A program made the position numbers and the translations under genes. The notes under the pieces are model-generated. The model saw only the letters and a list, made by a program, of their open reading frames with translations, made no database searches and was not told the origin of the DNA. A DNA stretch of 64,000 nucleotides from an uncultured Gilliamella sp. (GTDB taxonomy: Bacteria; Pseudomonadota; Gammaproteobacteria; Enterobacterales; Orbaceae), in the NCBI GenBank assembly GCA_945271295.1, contig CALYPG010000004.1:62001-126000 (forward strand). Reading direction: 5' to 3'. Positions 27,605 through 40,430 of this stretch are shown here, in pieces (position 1 is the stretch's first letter; the number at the start of each line of letters is the position of its first letter).

Positions 27605-28759
27605 TTATTGTGGTGAATTTGTTAATTTTTGTTGATTATTAAAAGTAATATCAATAACAACAATTTCGGAACGCGTCATTAAACGAATCGGTGGCCCCCA
27701 TAGTCCATAACCACTACTGACAATACTAGTAAAATGCTGCTCTGGGTTTTGAAACATTCCATAAGAATTTTTATACATTGCCGCTACGACTAAATTAATG
27801 GGGAATACTTGTCCTCGATGGGTATGCCCGGAAATCATTAAATCAATACCTAAGTTAGCGGGTTCATCCAGATCTTTGGGTTGATGATCTAATAAAATTA
27901 TAGGTGTAGTAGTATCGGCAAACATAATCAGATCTGCTAGTGAAGCCCGTTTTACATCATAACGCGAAGATGATAAATCATCACGACCAATTAAGGTGAT
28001 GCCAACATCATCCAAATACACAATATCATCTTTTAAAACCTTCATATTAGCTTGTTGAAAGGCTTTAATAATATCTTGTTCACTATTATTAGCTTGAGTG
28101 GTGCCTAAATATTCATGATTACCAAAAACAATATAGGTACCGTATCTTGTTTTTAGTTGCTGGAATTGCTTATCAAAACCTAGCTCAGTGAATGGTTTTA
28201 AACGTCGATCCAATGTATCACCTGTGATCACAATAAAATCTGCATTTAATTGATTAACTTTATCAATCATCAGTTGAATAGATTTATGGGTGGTGAGTTC
28301 ACTAATATGGATGTCTGTTAATTGCACCAAACGTAAATGGTCAACATTAGCTGGTTTGTCAATTTTAACTTGATATTCAACAATTTTTGGATTAATCGCC
28401 ATTTCATTGCCGAAAATAAATAAGCCAACTACACATGCAATATATAGGATCTTATTGAGTAAATTGGCTGTAAAATGCCCTTTACTCAACCGCCTAATCG
28501 CATCAAAGATTAATGTGACAAAAATCGCACAGATAATTAAGCCAAAAATCACATTACTAATTAGTGGTAGCCAATAGGTTGAAATACCACTAAAAATTAT
28601 TGACAAAATAAAGGATAATCCTGCCACAAACACAACTATCCAATAAGCTATTTGGTAATAGCCAGTTAATTCAAAATTGAACCAAAATTGCCAGCGTTTT
28701 CCTAAATAGATGGAGATTAAAAGACTAACAATAATGGCAATAATAGCAACAAAACTCAT
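27605..28759 (-). CDS. Membrane-anchored metallophosphoesterase (YkuE/YpbG-like)
   Basis: 384 residues. The first ~125 residues hold four to five hydrophobic helices, followed by a calcineurin-type phosphoesterase domain. All metal motifs are present: QLTDIHIS, ITGDTLD, VFGNHEY, LDHQP and SGHTHRGQVFP. Members of this membrane-linked group act on phosphodiester or lipid substrates; the substrate here cannot be read from sequence. It is divergent from cmoA with 71 bases between start codons. Confidence 0.82.
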   Translation of the reverse strand: MSFVAIIAIIVSLLISIYLGKRWQFWFNFELTGYYQIAYWIVVFVAGLSFILSIIFSGISTYWLPLISNVIFGLIICAIFVTLIFDAIRRLSKGHFTANLLNKILYIACVVGLFIFGNEMAINPKIVEYQVKIDKPANVDHLRLVQLTDIHISELTTHKSIQLMIDKVNQLNADFIVITGDTLDRRLKPFTELGFDKQFQQLKTRYGTYIVFGNHEYLGTTQANNSEQDIIKAFQQANMKVLKDDIVYLDDVGITLIGRDDLSSSRYDVKRASLADLIMFADTTTPIILLDHQPKDLDEPANLGIDLMISGHTHRGQVFPINLVVAAMYKNSYGMFQNPEQHFTSIVSSGYGLWGPPIRLMTRSEIVVIDITFNNQQKLTNSPQ

Positions 28760-28797
28760 AATTATCCGCTAAATTAACTATAAAAATGGTATCATAG

Positions 28798-29562
<765 letters not shown>

Positions 29563-29592
29563 TAAATTAATAACTACAATAAGGATTAACGC

Positions 29593-30561
29593 ATGATTGA
29601 TTTTGGTGATTTTTACCAGATTATCGCAAAAAATAAACTCATTAGTTGGCTTGAAGTCTTACCTGCCCAACTCGCAAATTGGCAAAAGCAAAATTTAGAT
29701 AGCCGTTTTAATCAATGGTTAAATAGCATTAAACATTTACCAGCAATTACCCCCAATCAACTGGATTTATTGCATAGTGTTACCGCAACAACTGCACAAC
29801 CATTGTCTAGTGGTGAACAACAACGCATCACCCAGTTATTAAAAAATATGCTGCCATGGCGTAAAGGCCCTTTTCATTTATATGGTGTACATATTGATAC
29901 CGAATGGCGTTCTGATTGGAAATGGGAACGTTTAATTAATCATATTGAAAGTTTAGAAGGCAAAATGGTTTTAGATGTAGGTTGTAACAGCGGTTACCAT
30001 CTTTGGCGAATGATAGGCGCTGGTGCTAAACTGGCTATAGGTATTGATCCGATGGCACTTTACTTATGCCAATTTGAAGCCATCCGTAAATTACTTGGTA
30101 ATGATAAACGAGCTCATTTGTTACCGCTTGGCATTGAAGAATTACCTAAGCTTAACGCCTTTGATACTGTGTTTTCAATGGGTGTGTTATACCATCGTCG
30201 TTCGCCACTTGATCATCTGTTGCAATTGAAAGATCAATTGGTTAATGGTGGTCAATTAGTACTAGAAACATTAGTTATCGATGGTGAGGAACATCAAGCG
30301 TTAATGCCGGGCGAACGTTATGCACAAATGCGTAATGTCTATTTCATTCCATCAGTACCGACCATGATTAATTGGTTACATAAATGTGGATTTTCTGAAG
30401 TTAAAGTGGTTGATATTTCTCAAACTAGCTTAAATGAACAACGGCAAACCGAGTGGATGACATCAGAATCTCTAGCTGATTTCCTAGATCCAAACGATCT
30501 AACCAAAACAATTGAAGGTTACCCTGCACCTATACGTGCTGTTTTCACCGCCACAAAATAA
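29593..30561 (+). CDS. cmoB: tRNA U34 carboxymethyltransferase
   Basis: Uses the carboxy-SAM made by CmoA to carboxymethylate 5-hydroxyuridine at tRNA position 34, widening codon reading. 322 residues, the E. coli length. Typical segments are [49 protein letters not shown] and MRNVYFIPS. Confidence 0.96.
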   Translation: MIDFGDFYQIIAKNKLISWLEVLPAQLANWQKQNLDSRFNQWLNSIKHLPAITPNQLDLLHSVTATTAQPLSSGEQQRITQLLKNMLPWRKGPFHLYGVHIDTEWRSDWKWERLINHIESLEGKMVLDVGCNSGYHLWRMIGAGAKLAIGIDPMALYLCQFEAIRKLLGNDKRAHLLPLGIEELPKLNAFDTVFSMGVLYHRRSPLDHLLQLKDQLVNGGQLVLETLVIDGEEHQALMPGERYAQMRNVYFIPSVPTMINWLHKCGFSEVKVVDISQTSLNEQRQTEWMTSESLADFLDPNDLTKTIEGYPAPIRAVFTATK

Positions 30562-30656
30562 TAACATTTGGCTTTTTTTAAGGCCAAATACCAACTTGTA
30601 AATGACTAATATATAATATTTTTGTCTAATGGTAATCATACTCTAAAGGAATAAAT

Positions 30657-31025
30657 ATGTTAGCAAAATATCAATGGATAGAACATGCAGCGTTAAATCT
30701 AAAAGGTAGCAAAATAATCTTTAAACCAGAATGGCAGGCTTTTCAATTTTTAATTGCAGATAAAATGTTTGCCTATGCAGGCAAAAACAATCATAACCAA
30801 GATATCATTACCTTAAAAGGTGATCCAGCTAATAACCGGTTAATGATTGAAATGTATGAAAATATAACTGAAGGTTATTATGCTAATAAGATACATTGGA
30901 TCTCTATCATCCTTGATACACCTAATCCTATAGATCAAACTATGGTTATTGACCTTTTAAAGCAGTCATATAATCTGGTATTTAATAAACTACCGAAAAA
31001 AACAAAGCAACAAATAGAATGTTAA
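30657..31025 (+). CDS. YjbR/MmcQ-family protein
   Basis: 122-residue cytoplasmic protein. The second half fits the YjbR fold: NKIHWISIILD followed by a helix with LLKQSYNLVFNKLPKKTK, equivalent to the end of E. coli YjbR. The first half is divergent. The family has a double-wing DNA-binding-like fold and no established function. AAAGGA lies 9 bases before the ATG. It is separate from cmoB and ends about 160 bases before the 3' end of the 4.5S RNA gene on the opposite strand. Confidence 0.65.
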   Translation: MLAKYQWIEHAALNLKGSKIIFKPEWQAFQFLIADKMFAYAGKNNHNQDIITLKGDPANNRLMIEMYENITEGYYANKIHWISIILDTPNPIDQTMVIDLLKQSYNLVFNKLPKKTKQQIEC

Positions 31026-31182
31026 CATTATTAGCTAATTAATGGTTCTTTTGGTAGATGAATAATGGAAATTAAGTGTAATGTTATTTAATATTAAACT
31101 TATTTTATTAGCGTTAAATCTAAATTTAATATAATACCAAACACTGAGAAATTGATTTTTTGAATTGAGGAAAATTTCTGGA

Positions 31183-31291
31183 GGAGACCCTATCAGCCAC
31201 ATCCCACACACGTATTTTTTACTTTGGCTGCTTTCTTCCGAACCTGACCTGATGAGCAAAAAAACATTGCAAGAGGACCCACAGAGCCTCC
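31183..31291 (-). ncRNA. ffs: 4.5S RNA (bacterial signal recognition particle RNA)
   Basis: About 109 nt on the minus strand. The ends pair as GGAGGCTCT with AGGGTCTCC, forming the long SRP hairpin. The apical domain carries the universal Ffh-binding sequence: GGTCAGGTTCGGAAGAAAGC, then AGCC, with the GGAA tetraloop and the asymmetric internal loop. It aligns along its length with E. coli ffs. A promoter lies just upstream. Together with Ffh it targets membrane proteins to FtsY and the translocon. The 5' end at 31291 is taken from pairing and assumes RNase P trimming of a short leader. Confidence 0.95.
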
Positions 31292-31305
31292 ATAAGAGAA
31301 GCATT

Positions 31306-31334
31306 ATTATCCTCGAATCAGTAAATGAATACAA
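31306..31334 (-). promoter_or_regulatory. Predicted sigma-70 promoter of 4.5S RNA
   Basis: Minus-strand -35 TTGTAT (31329-31334), a 17-bp spacer and -10 GATAAT (31306-31311). Transcription would begin near 31299, a few bases upstream of the mature 5' end. Confidence 0.65.
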
Positions 31335-31356
31335 TCATTTTTACAAAAATCTAACA

Positions 31357-31397
31357 AAAAAACCTCCGAATTGTTAAATAACAATTTAGAGGTTTTG
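31357..31397 (-). terminator. Rho-independent terminator of ihfA
   Basis: Minus-strand hairpin with arms AAAACCTC and GAGGTTTT, an inner AATTGTT / AACAATT stem and a run of seven Ts at the end. It lies about 30-70 bases after the ihfA stop and just upstream of the 4.5S RNA promoter. Confidence 0.85.
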
Positions 31398-31427
31398 TAC
31401 TTTAAAAAGTAAAATATAAATGAAGAA

Positions 31428-31721
31428 TTATAATGTTAAATTCTTCTCTATACGTTCTCTGAATTTTATACCTGGCCTAAATGTAACGACTCGCCGCGCG
31501 GAAATATCAACACTTTCACCTGTTTTTGGATTACGACCTGGTCTTGAAGTTTTGTCACGAATAGAAAAATTACCAAATCCAGATAATTTAACAGGTTCTC
31601 CTTTTTCTAACGCCACTCGAATCTCTTCAAAAAAAAGTTCTACAAGGACTTTAGATTCTTGACGATCAATACTAAATTTTTCGGCAAGACGATCTGCAAT
31701 ATCAGCTTTAGTTAATGTCAT
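31428..31721 (-). CDS. ihfA: Integration host factor subunit alpha
   Basis: 97 residues; HU/IHF-type DNA-bending protein that pairs with IhfB. The diagnostic region is [20 protein letters not shown], then LSGFGNF and the DNA-intercalating arm [10 protein letters not shown] followed by [10 protein letters not shown]. Alpha is chosen over beta by its close match to E. coli IhfA and by its place directly after pheT. Confidence 0.97.
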   Translation of the reverse strand: MTLTKADIADRLAEKFSIDRQESKVLVELFFEEIRVALEKGEPVKLSGFGNFSIRDKTSRPGRNPKTGESVDISARRVVTFRPGIKFRERIEKNLTL

Positions 31722-31726
31722 AGTGA

Positions 31727-34114
31727 TTATTCTCTTAATAGGGCTTTAAAATGATGTTGTAAGGCTGAGACACATCTGCTTACAATATTTGTTATATCTT
31801 CTTCTTCAAGTGTACGCAATTTATCTTGCATAATCAGGCTGATAGCAAGACTCTTCTGATCTTCTTTGATATTATCACTATGATATACATCAAAGAGATT
31901 AACTTTTATAAGTTGCTGACCACCAGCATCTTTACATACTGAAATAATATCTGCTGCAGGAATAGAATTTTTAATAATAATTGCTATATCCCTCTTATTC
32001 GATGGATATTTAGATAGATCTTGAAAAACAGGAATTTTTTTATCATTAATTTTAGCTAAATTTATCTCAAAAACAAGCGCTTTACTATTTAATGATAATT
32101 TTTTTTCAATTTCTGGATGTAAGACACCTAAATAACCAATCAACTCATTATTAATATATAATGAAGCACTTTGTCCTGGGTGTAAAGATGGTAGTTCTGA
32201 TTTTTTGAACTGAATCTCATCAGCACAACCTAAAAGTGAAAAAATAGATTCTAAATCACCTTTTAAATCAAAAAAATCAACTGGCTGTTTAGGCAAGCTC
32301 CAATGTTCTTCATAAAGACTCCCGGTTACTACACCCGAAAGCACTAACTCTTGCCGTACACTAAATTCTGAATTTTCATCTGGTATAAAACGCAAACCTG
32401 TTTCAAATAATCGAATGCGAGATTGTTGGCGATTTTGATTATATATAACCGCACCTAACAATCCAGACCATAATGATAAACGCATTGTAGACATTTCACT
32501 TGAAATTGGATTCGGTAAAATTATTTGTTGCTGCTCAGGATGTAACATTTGTTGAATTTTAGGATCAACAAAGCTATAAGTAACAGCCTCTTGATAACCT
32601 AAGTCAGCTAATAACTCTTTTATTCTTATAAGTGAAATCTGTCCTTCAGGTACTGCTTTCATTACTGTTTCTATTTTCAAATTAGCATTTGGGATATTGT
32701 TATATCCATAAATGCGAGCAACTTCTTCCACTAAATCTTCTTCTATTTGTAGATCAAATCGCCAACTAGGTGTTTTTACCTGCCAAATATTGTCCTTATA
32801 TTTAACTTGACAACCGAGTCTTGTCAAAATATCGGTTATTTTTTGCGATTCAATCTCACAACCGATAATTCGATCTATTTTATTACGACGTAATGAAATT
32901 ACTGATTGAATAGGTAATTCATTTAGATTAGTTTTATCAATAATAGGACCAACATCGCCACCACAAATATCAACTAATAATTTTGTTGCTCGCTGTATTG
33001 CCACCATTTGTAAATCGGAATCTACCCCACGTTCATAACGATGAGATGCTTCAGTGTGTAAACCATATTCACGAGCTTTACCGGTAATTGCTAACGGTGC
33101 AAAAAATGCAGCCTCAAGAAGAACATCTTTAGTTGTTGACGTTACACTTGAATGTTCACCACCCATAATGCCAGCTAATGCTAATATTTTTTGGTGGTCA
33201 GCTATAACTAAAGTGTTGTCATTAACTGTAACTTCATTACCATTGAGTAAAACTAATTTTTCATTAGTGTTGGCATAACGGACTACAATGCCTTTTTCGA
33301 TTTTAGCTAAATCAAATGCATGCATAGGATGGCCAAGTTCTAATAAAACATAATTAGTCACATCTACTACTGCATCAATAGAACGAATTCCACCACGACG
33401 GAGTTTTTCTTTCATCCATAGTGGTGTTGTTGCATTAACATTAATATTTTTAATAATTCGACCTAAATAACGAGGTGCCGCACTTGGTTCATCAACTTGA
33501 ATTGATATGGTATCAGTTATAGTTGTGGCAACGTCATCCATATGCATTTCACGCATAGGTATATTGTTTACTGCTGAAATATCTCTAGCTACGCCAACAA
33601 TACCAAAACAGTCAGCACGGTTAGGCGTTACACTAATATCAATCATAACATCATCAAGTTTTAGATATTCACGAATATCTTGCCCTAAAGGTGCATCATG
33701 AGGTAACTCAATAATACCATTGTGATCATCACTTATACCTAATTCGGAATAGGAACAAAGCATGCCTTCAGAAGGTTCTCCACGAAGTTTTGCAGCTTTA
33801 ATTTTAAAATCCCCTGGCAATACTGCACCAATAGTGGCACAAGCCACCATTAATCCTTGACGACAATTAGGTGCACCACAAACTACATTAAGTAATTCAG
33901 ATTTACCTATATCTACTTTGGTGACACGCAATTTATCTGCATTAGGATGCTGCATACATTCAACAACTTTACCTACAACTACACCGGTAAAATCGCCGGC
34001 AACTTTTTCAACGTCATCAACTTCTAAACCGGCCATAGTTAATTGGTCAGTTAATGTTTCGCTACTAATTTCTGGATTGATCCATTCACGTAGCCAGCTT
34101 TCACTAAATTTCAT
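31727..34114 (-). CDS. pheT: Phenylalanyl-tRNA synthetase beta subunit
   Basis: 795 residues, identical in length to E. coli PheT. The N-terminal tRNA-binding EMAP-like domain ([19 protein letters not shown]), the B3/B4 editing domain, B5 and the C-terminal ferredoxin-like anticodon-binding domain ([16 protein letters not shown]) can be followed in order. It forms the alpha2-beta2 enzyme with PheS. It starts 16 bases after pheS and ends 5 bases before ihfA. Confidence 0.97.
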   Translation of the reverse strand: MKFSESWLREWINPEISSETLTDQLTMAGLEVDDVEKVAGDFTGVVVGKVVECMQHPNADKLRVTKVDIGKSELLNVVCGAPNCRQGLMVACATIGAVLPGDFKIKAAKLRGEPSEGMLCSYSELGISDDHNGIIELPHDAPLGQDIREYLKLDDVMIDISVTPNRADCFGIVGVARDISAVNNIPMREMHMDDVATTITDTISIQVDEPSAAPRYLGRIIKNINVNATTPLWMKEKLRRGGIRSIDAVVDVTNYVLLELGHPMHAFDLAKIEKGIVVRYANTNEKLVLLNGNEVTVNDNTLVIADHQKILALAGIMGGEHSSVTSTTKDVLLEAAFFAPLAITGKAREYGLHTEASHRYERGVDSDLQMVAIQRATKLLVDICGGDVGPIIDKTNLNELPIQSVISLRRNKIDRIIGCEIESQKITDILTRLGCQVKYKDNIWQVKTPSWRFDLQIEEDLVEEVARIYGYNNIPNANLKIETVMKAVPEGQISLIRIKELLADLGYQEAVTYSFVDPKIQQMLHPEQQQIILPNPISSEMSTMRLSLWSGLLGAVIYNQNRQQSRIRLFETGLRFIPDENSEFSVRQELVLSGVVTGSLYEEHWSLPKQPVDFFDLKGDLESIFSLLGCADEIQFKKSELPSLHPGQSASLYINNELIGYLGVLHPEIEKKLSLNSKALVFEINLAKINDKKIPVFQDLSKYPSNKRDIAIIIKNSIPAADIISVCKDAGGQQLIKVNLFDVYHSDNIKEDQKSLAISLIMQDKLRTLEEEDITNIVSRCVSALQHHFKALLRE

Positions 34115-34130
34115 GTTTTGATCTCCAGAA

Positions 34131-35251
<1,121 letters not shown>

Positions 35252-35284
35252 AATCAATAATTCTTTAAATTAATATCATCATCT

Positions 35285-35312
35285 AATAAATAAAAGCCGA
35301 GATAACTCGGCT
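35285..35312 (-). terminator. Terminator after rplT
   Basis: Minus-strand stem AGCCGAG / CTCGGCT with a 4-base loop, followed by TTTATTTATT, just past the rplT stop. It separates the ribosomal-protein transcript from the pheST part, as in E. coli. Confidence 0.85.
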
Positions 35313-35324
35313 CTTATCAAGACA

Positions 35325-35681
<357 letters not shown>

Positions 35682-35710
35682 TTATATCCTCTAAATAATT
35701 AACCAATAAT

Positions 35711-35908
35711 TTAAACGTATGGAACACACGCTGTAACTAAACCTAAATCACCTTTTGACACTGTAGTCAAACCACGTAAATGACGTTTACGTTTAGTTGA
35801 TTTTTTAGTTAGGATATGACTCTTGTTAGCTTGTTTATGCTTAAAGCCACCTGATGCTGTTTTTTTAAAGCGCTTTGCTGCGCCTCTTACCGTCTTAATT
35901 TTAGGCAT
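35711..35908 (-). CDS. rpmI: 50S ribosomal protein L35
   Basis: 65 residues from the ATG at 35908, beginning [17 protein letters not shown] as in E. coli. An upstream in-frame start at 35965 would add 19 residues unlike any L35. The sequence ends in the usual SKGDLGLV region. It sits 32 bases before rplT. Confidence 0.97.
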   Translation of the reverse strand: MPKIKTVRGAAKRFKKTASGGFKHKQANKSHILTKKSTKRKRHLRGLTTVSKGDLGLVTACVPYV

Positions 35909-35994
35909 TTTATTAATTCCCACTTCGCATTGTTGATAATAATAAAATAATGGTGTAATTTTCAATAAAAATCAAAAATTAACTTGCAGAACCA

Positions 35995-36534
35995 TTATTT
36001 TTTCTTCGGCGCTAACACCATAATCATTTGACGACCCTCGATCTTAGTTGGATAAGATTCAATGATAGCCAAATCAGCCAAGTCTTCCTTAATGCGATCA
36101 AGCATTTCAGTACCTAACTGTTGGTGAGCCATTTCACGTCCACGAAAACGCAACGTAACTTTAGCTTTATCGCCATCTTCTAGAAAGCGAATCAGGCTGC
36201 GGAGTTTTACCTGATAATCACCTTCATCTGTACCAGGTCGGAATTTTATTTCCTTAACCTGAACAACCTTTTGCTTCTTTTTTTGTTCTTTTGTTGCTTT
36301 ACTCTTTTCATAGAGGAATTTGCCATAATCCATAATTCGACAAACAGGTGGTTCTGCATTAGGGCTTATTTCAACTAAATCTAAAGTCGCTTCTTCTGCT
36401 TGTTTTATTGCTTCATCTAAGCTAACAATACCAAGTTGTTCACCATCGACACCTGTTAATCTTACCTCACGTGCAGTAATTTCATCATTAATTTTATGTG
36501 CACGAGTTGACTGAATACGTTTACTGACTTTAAT
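35995..36534 (-). CDS. infC: Translation initiation factor IF-3 (AUU start)
   Basis: Binds the 30S subunit and proofreads start-codon choice. From the ATT at 36534 the frame gives 179 residues, against 180 in E. coli, with [52 protein letters not shown] and [10 protein letters not shown]. The first ATG in frame (36333) would remove the whole N-terminal domain. GGAGG lies 8 bases before the ATT. The rare AUU start is the known basis of IF-3 autoregulation, since IF-3 discriminates against it. A tiny ORF (ATG AGA TAT TAA) overlaps this start. Confidence 0.95.
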   Translation of the reverse strand: MKVSKRIQSTRAHKINDEITAREVRLTGVDGEQLGIVSLDEAIKQAEEATLDLVEISPNAEPPVCRIMDYGKFLYEKSKATKEQKKKQKVVQVKEIKFRPGTDEGDYQVKLRSLIRFLEDGDKAKVTLRFRGREMAHQQLGTEMLDRIKEDLADLAIIESYPTKIEGRQMIMVLAPKKK

Positions 36535-36561
36535 ATCTCATTCCTCCAAATTAATTTATTT

Positions 36562-38487
36562 CTAATTCATTTGTTCTAATGAACGGTTATGAATTTCATT
36601 AAGCAACAATTCTATAACATGTTTCACTTCAAAGCTACCAAGATCTTTACCTTGACGAGTTCGAACTGAAATTGTACCAGATTCCATTTCTTTGTCACCA
36701 CAAACAAACATGTATGGAACCCGTTTTAAAGTATGCTCGCGAATTTTAAACCCTATTTTCTCATTTCTCAAGTCTGCTTTTGCTCGAATGCCAACTTTTT
36801 GTAATTGTTCGGTCAATTGTTTTGCATATTCAGCTTGGTTATCTGTAATGTTCATAACCACAACTTGCAATGGTGCAAGCCATGTTGGGAAAAATCCCGC
36901 ACAGTTTTCGGTTAAAATTCCTATAAAACGTTCCATTGAACCTAAAATTGCTCTATGAATCATTACCGGAACATGACGTTCATTATTCTCACCTACATAA
37001 GTTGCATCCAATCGGCCTGGCAACATAAAGTCAAGTTGCACTGTACCACATTGCCATGCTCGACCTAAACAATCATATAATGTGAATTCAATTTTTGGAC
37101 CGTAAAATGCCCCTTCTCCAGGTAAATATTCAAATTTAATGCCATTTTCAGTCAAACATTCAGCTAAATCTTTTTCGGCCAAATCCCAGGTTTCATCATT
37201 ACCAATACGTTTTTCTGGGCGAGTTGATAATTTAACCGTAATATCAGTAAAGCCAAAAGTACTATAAATGTCGTACACCATTTTTATACAACCATTGACT
37301 TCACTACGGATTTGCTCCTCAGTACAAAAGATATGCGCATCATCTTGGGTAAAACCACGAACACGCATTAATCCGTGTAAAGAACCAGATGGTTCATTTC
37401 GATGACAGCTACCAAACTCTGCCATACGTAAAGGTAAATCACGATACGATTTCAAACCTTGATTAAAAATCTGGACATGCCCTGGACAATTCATTGGTTT
37501 AATACAATACTCACGATTTTCCGATGAGGTAACAAACATTAAGTCTTTATAATTGCCCCAATGACCTGTTTTTTCCCATAAAACACGATCCATCATAAAT
37601 GGGCCTTTAACTTCCTGATAATCATATTCTTTTAATTTGGTACGAACAAAGACTTCAAGTTCACGGAAAATAGTCCAGCCATCATTATGCCAAAATACCA
37701 TGCCGGGTGCTTCTTCTTGCATATGGTATAAATCAAGTTGTTTACCAATTTTACGATGGTCACGTTTAGCTGCTTCTTCTAAAAGTTGCAAATAGCTATC
37801 GAGTTGCTTTTTATCAGCCCAAGCTGTGCCATAAATACGTTGTAACATTTTATTGTCACTATTACCACGCCAGTATGCACCTGCAACTTTTTGTAATTTG
37901 AAATGATGACAAAAACGCATATTAGGAACATGCGGTCCACGACACATATCTATATATTCTTCGTGGTGATAAAGTGCAGGTTTTGAATCTTTAGGAATAT
38001 TTTCATCTAAGATAGCAATTTTATAAGGTTCTTTTCGATCCCAAAATACTTCTCTTGCGCGTTCCCAACTTACTACTTCTTTTTTTACTTCATAATCTTT
38101 TTTAGCCAGCTCATGCATTCGCTTTTCTAATGCATCAATATCTTCCTGTGTTAAAGAGTGATCTAAATCAACATCATAATAAAAACCATTTTCAATGGTT
38201 GGTCCTATGGCCATTTGCGTATTTGGCCATAATTGTTTAATTGCATGACCTAATAAATGAGCACAAGAGTGACGAATAATTTCCAGTCCATCATCATCTT
38301 TAGCGGTGATTATAGCTACTGTGGCATCTTTATCGATTACATCACACGCATCTTTACGTTCACCATTCACACGCCCTGCAATACAAGCTTTAGCTAGACC
38401 AGCTCCAATACTTTGAGCAACTTCTAAAACAGTAACTGGTTTGTCGAATTGACGTTGAGATCCGTCAGGAAGAGTAATAATTGGCAT
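36562..38487 (-). CDS. thrS: Threonyl-tRNA synthetase
   Basis: 641 residues from the ATG at 38487 (E. coli 642), beginning [14 protein letters not shown]. Upstream in-frame codons to 38571 are leader sequence. Domains in order: TGS; the editing domain with the zinc-type motif [11 protein letters not shown] and CRGPHVPN; the class II catalytic core ([35 protein letters not shown], the motif 3 region [15 protein letters not shown]); and the anticodon-binding domain. It heads the translation cluster. A hairpin mimicking the tRNA-Thr anticodon arm lies in its leader. Confidence 0.97.
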   Translation of the reverse strand: MPIITLPDGSQRQFDKPVTVLEVAQSIGAGLAKACIAGRVNGERKDACDVIDKDATVAIITAKDDDGLEIIRHSCAHLLGHAIKQLWPNTQMAIGPTIENGFYYDVDLDHSLTQEDIDALEKRMHELAKKDYEVKKEVVSWERAREVFWDRKEPYKIAILDENIPKDSKPALYHHEEYIDMCRGPHVPNMRFCHHFKLQKVAGAYWRGNSDNKMLQRIYGTAWADKKQLDSYLQLLEEAAKRDHRKIGKQLDLYHMQEEAPGMVFWHNDGWTIFRELEVFVRTKLKEYDYQEVKGPFMMDRVLWEKTGHWGNYKDLMFVTSSENREYCIKPMNCPGHVQIFNQGLKSYRDLPLRMAEFGSCHRNEPSGSLHGLMRVRGFTQDDAHIFCTEEQIRSEVNGCIKMVYDIYSTFGFTDITVKLSTRPEKRIGNDETWDLAEKDLAECLTENGIKFEYLPGEGAFYGPKIEFTLYDCLGRAWQCGTVQLDFMLPGRLDATYVGENNERHVPVMIHRAILGSMERFIGILTENCAGFFPTWLAPLQVVVMNITDNQAEYAKQLTEQLQKVGIRAKADLRNEKIGFKIREHTLKRVPYMFVCGDKEMESGTISVRTRQGKDLGSFEVKHVIELLLNEIHNRSLEQMN

Positions 38488-38512
38488 AATTAAATTAATC
38501 CTTATAACAGTG

Positions 38513-38533
38513 GTGCGCCCTACGAAAGCGCAC
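38513..38533 (-). promoter_or_regulatory. thrS translational operator: tRNA-Thr anticodon-arm mimic
   Basis: In the minus-strand leader RNA, GUGCGC pairs with GCGCAC, closed by a U-G pair around the 7-base loop UUCGUAG. This has the form of an anticodon loop: U at position 33, CGU (a Thr anticodon) at 34-36 and A at 37. It ends 26 bases before the thrS AUG, matching the place of the E. coli thrS operator, where ThrRS binds its own mRNA and blocks translation. Confidence 0.75.
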
Positions 38534-38755
38534 ATGCATACAATAATAAAATAGACGGCGTATCTTACCACCTATCATAAGGATTTAAAATAGAATATCT
38601 TAGATTAACGCAAGATTTTATAACAAATATTAAATATGAATTATTTAATAACAATAAATTATAAATGCGAGTAACAAATGCATAGTTAACTAAAAAAATA
38701 TTATATATAATTGCGATACATCTGGTTAACTAGATATAAAGGAATGAAAATCATT

Positions 38756-39505
38756 ATGAAGAAATTATACACCAAATATTTTATCACTATTTTATCTTTG
38801 CTGACTTTAATTATAACAGGTTGTCAATCAGGTCGCCATAGTGACACTGTAACATCTGATGTTAGTCGGGATATCACTACTAGTAGATCCTTGGGTACTC
38901 AATGGGGCGATGGCATTGAATCACATGTTCAACAAGTAAGTATGCAACGCACCAGTTTTAGTCCTATCGATGTTATTACTATTAATTATTCAGGGCATCA
39001 ATATAACGGAAAAACGATTTCGGAAGTTATGCTAAATAATGGCAGGGTTGGTATGGCTTTTCTTGATGATCGCGACAATAAATGGCCATTAACTAAGCAA
39101 AATAACAATGTTAGGCTGCAAGGTAAGTCCGGACAAAGTTACCAATTATTCTACCGTAATTACTCCGGTAATACCTATGAAATCATAGCAACTGTTGATG
39201 GATTAGACGTTATTAATGGTAAAGCTGGTTCATTCTCAAATGGTGGCTATATTTTAAGACCATTTGATACTCTTGTAATTAAAGGCTTCCGTAAAAGTAA
39301 TAATGAAGTAGCCGCTTTTACTTTCTCTGACAGTTCTAATGCCTATGCTAATCATACTACTGAAGGTTCGTCAAGAAATATTGGTGTTATTGGCACGGCA
39401 ATATTCCAGTTAGAAGATAACAATAAAAACTATCAAAAAGTAAGTCCAAATGCCTTCCCTGCAAATAAAGCTAATGGTACTTATGCCCAATCACCCGTTT
39501 ATTGA
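38756..39505 (+). CDS. Conserved lipoprotein of unknown function
   Basis: 249 residues from the ATG at 38756; an ATG at 38744 is also possible. The signal peptide ends in the lipobox IITGC (Cys23). The C-terminal half has the pattern TVDGLDVINGKAGSFSNGGY, then a TLVIKGFRKS segment and FTFSDSSNAYA, ending with NIGVIGTAIFQLE. I recall this from a family of uncharacterised proteobacterial envelope proteins with a beta-sandwich appearance. It is divergent from thrS and convergent with recO. Confidence 0.65.
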   Translation: MKKLYTKYFITILSLLTLIITGCQSGRHSDTVTSDVSRDITTSRSLGTQWGDGIESHVQQVSMQRTSFSPIDVITINYSGHQYNGKTISEVMLNNGRVGMAFLDDRDNKWPLTKQNNNVRLQGKSGQSYQLFYRNYSGNTYEIIATVDGLDVINGKAGSFSNGGYILRPFDTLVIKGFRKSNNEVAAFTFSDSSNAYANHTTEGSSRNIGVIGTAIFQLEDNNKNYQKVSPNAFPANKANGTYAQSPVY

Positions 39506-39522
39506 GTTAGAAGCAATTACCT

Positions 39523-39545
39523 TTCCGTCAACTTAGTTGGCGGAA
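39523..39545. terminator. Hairpin between convergent lipoprotein gene and recO
   Basis: 10-bp stem TTCCGTCAAC / GTTGGCGGAA (one G-T pair) with a 3-base loop, 18 bases after the lipoprotein stop. No T-tract follows on either strand, so termination is not certain. Confidence 0.45.
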
Positions 39546-39588
39546 TTGTCAAAAAAAATCCTCACACATAATTAAGCAACAATACCCG

Positions 39589-40281
39589 TTATATTTTCAA
39601 AAATAACTCTCTACTTTTAAATTGCTTGGCACCTACATAAGGTTTTAAAGCCATCCTAGTAAAGCGTTTTGCTGCTTTAAGAACATCTTGATTATCAAAT
39701 TGACGATAGCCTAACGCTAAAACTTGCTCACCGGTAAAACTGGTACTATTTTGCAATAAGCTACTTATAAATCCTTTTTCTGATTGAAATTGATAATTCA
39801 TAGCGGCAACGATATCATCACCAGTGACACTACAATGAAAAAAATCAACGTGATAGCCTAAATTTTCTAATAAAGCGAGTTCGAAAGATCGCAACACATT
39901 TTCAGCAGAGTCTTGTTTTGCCAACTGTTGTAAACTATGTAGATAATGTTCAAACAGTGTAGTGGTATCACTATCAGCAACTAATACTCGATGCAATAAC
40001 TCATTTAGATAAAAAGCACTATATAACGAGTTTGAAACAAGAGGTAAAGCTAATGCCATAGCTTCCACTTGGCGTAAAATTTTTATTTCTCCATGACCAA
40101 AATACTGCACAATTAGTGGGGTAAAAGGTTGTAACACTCCTTTCAATGGGGATTTTTTCCGTCTAGCGCCTTTAGCTAATACGGTTATCTTTCCAGCATT
40201 TTCAACAAACAGATCCACTAATAAACTGCTTTCAGTATAAGTTCTGGTGTGTAATATAAAAGCTCTTTGCCAACTATTCAT
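39589..40281 (-). CDS. recO: DNA repair protein RecO
   Basis: 230 residues (E. coli 242). The N-terminal OB-fold (WQRAFILHTRTYTESSLLVDLF, AKGARRKKSPLKGVLQPF) and the helical C-terminal domain (FELALLENLGYHVDF) fit RecO. With RecR it loads RecA on SSB-coated DNA in gap repair. In many enterobacteria recO sits with era and rnc; here it is alone. Confidence 0.94.
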   Translation of the reverse strand: MNSWQRAFILHTRTYTESSLLVDLFVENAGKITVLAKGARRKKSPLKGVLQPFTPLIVQYFGHGEIKILRQVEAMALALPLVSNSLYSAFYLNELLHRVLVADSDTTTLFEHYLHSLQQLAKQDSAENVLRSFELALLENLGYHVDFFHCSVTGDDIVAAMNYQFQSEKGFISSLLQNSTSFTGEQVLALGYRQFDNQDVLKAAKRFTRMALKPYVGAKQFKSRELFLKI

Positions 40282-40430
40282 TTAAAAATACCATCTCAGT
40301 TTATAACATTGCTTTTTAGAGTAATAAAGCATCTGGCTAAAAAATGAGTCATTTTAAAAATTTTTACCTGAAATTTAGTTAAAATTCCGATATAATCAGT
40401 AACTAATTTTAAATAACCCAAAGAATAACG

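Noticed and set aside
30566..30590. Hairpin ATTTGGC...GCCAAAT after cmoB as terminator
   Set aside because: The T-run lies in the loop and not after the stem, so ordinary intrinsic termination is not supported.
31165..31377. 70-codon plus-strand ORF
   Set aside because: It lies across the 4.5S RNA gene on the other strand, has no ribosome-binding site and no protein-like conservation.
35995..36333. Short infC starting at the first ATG
   Set aside because: It would remove the N-terminal domain and the linker; the upstream frame from ATT matches IF-3 fully and has GGAGG.
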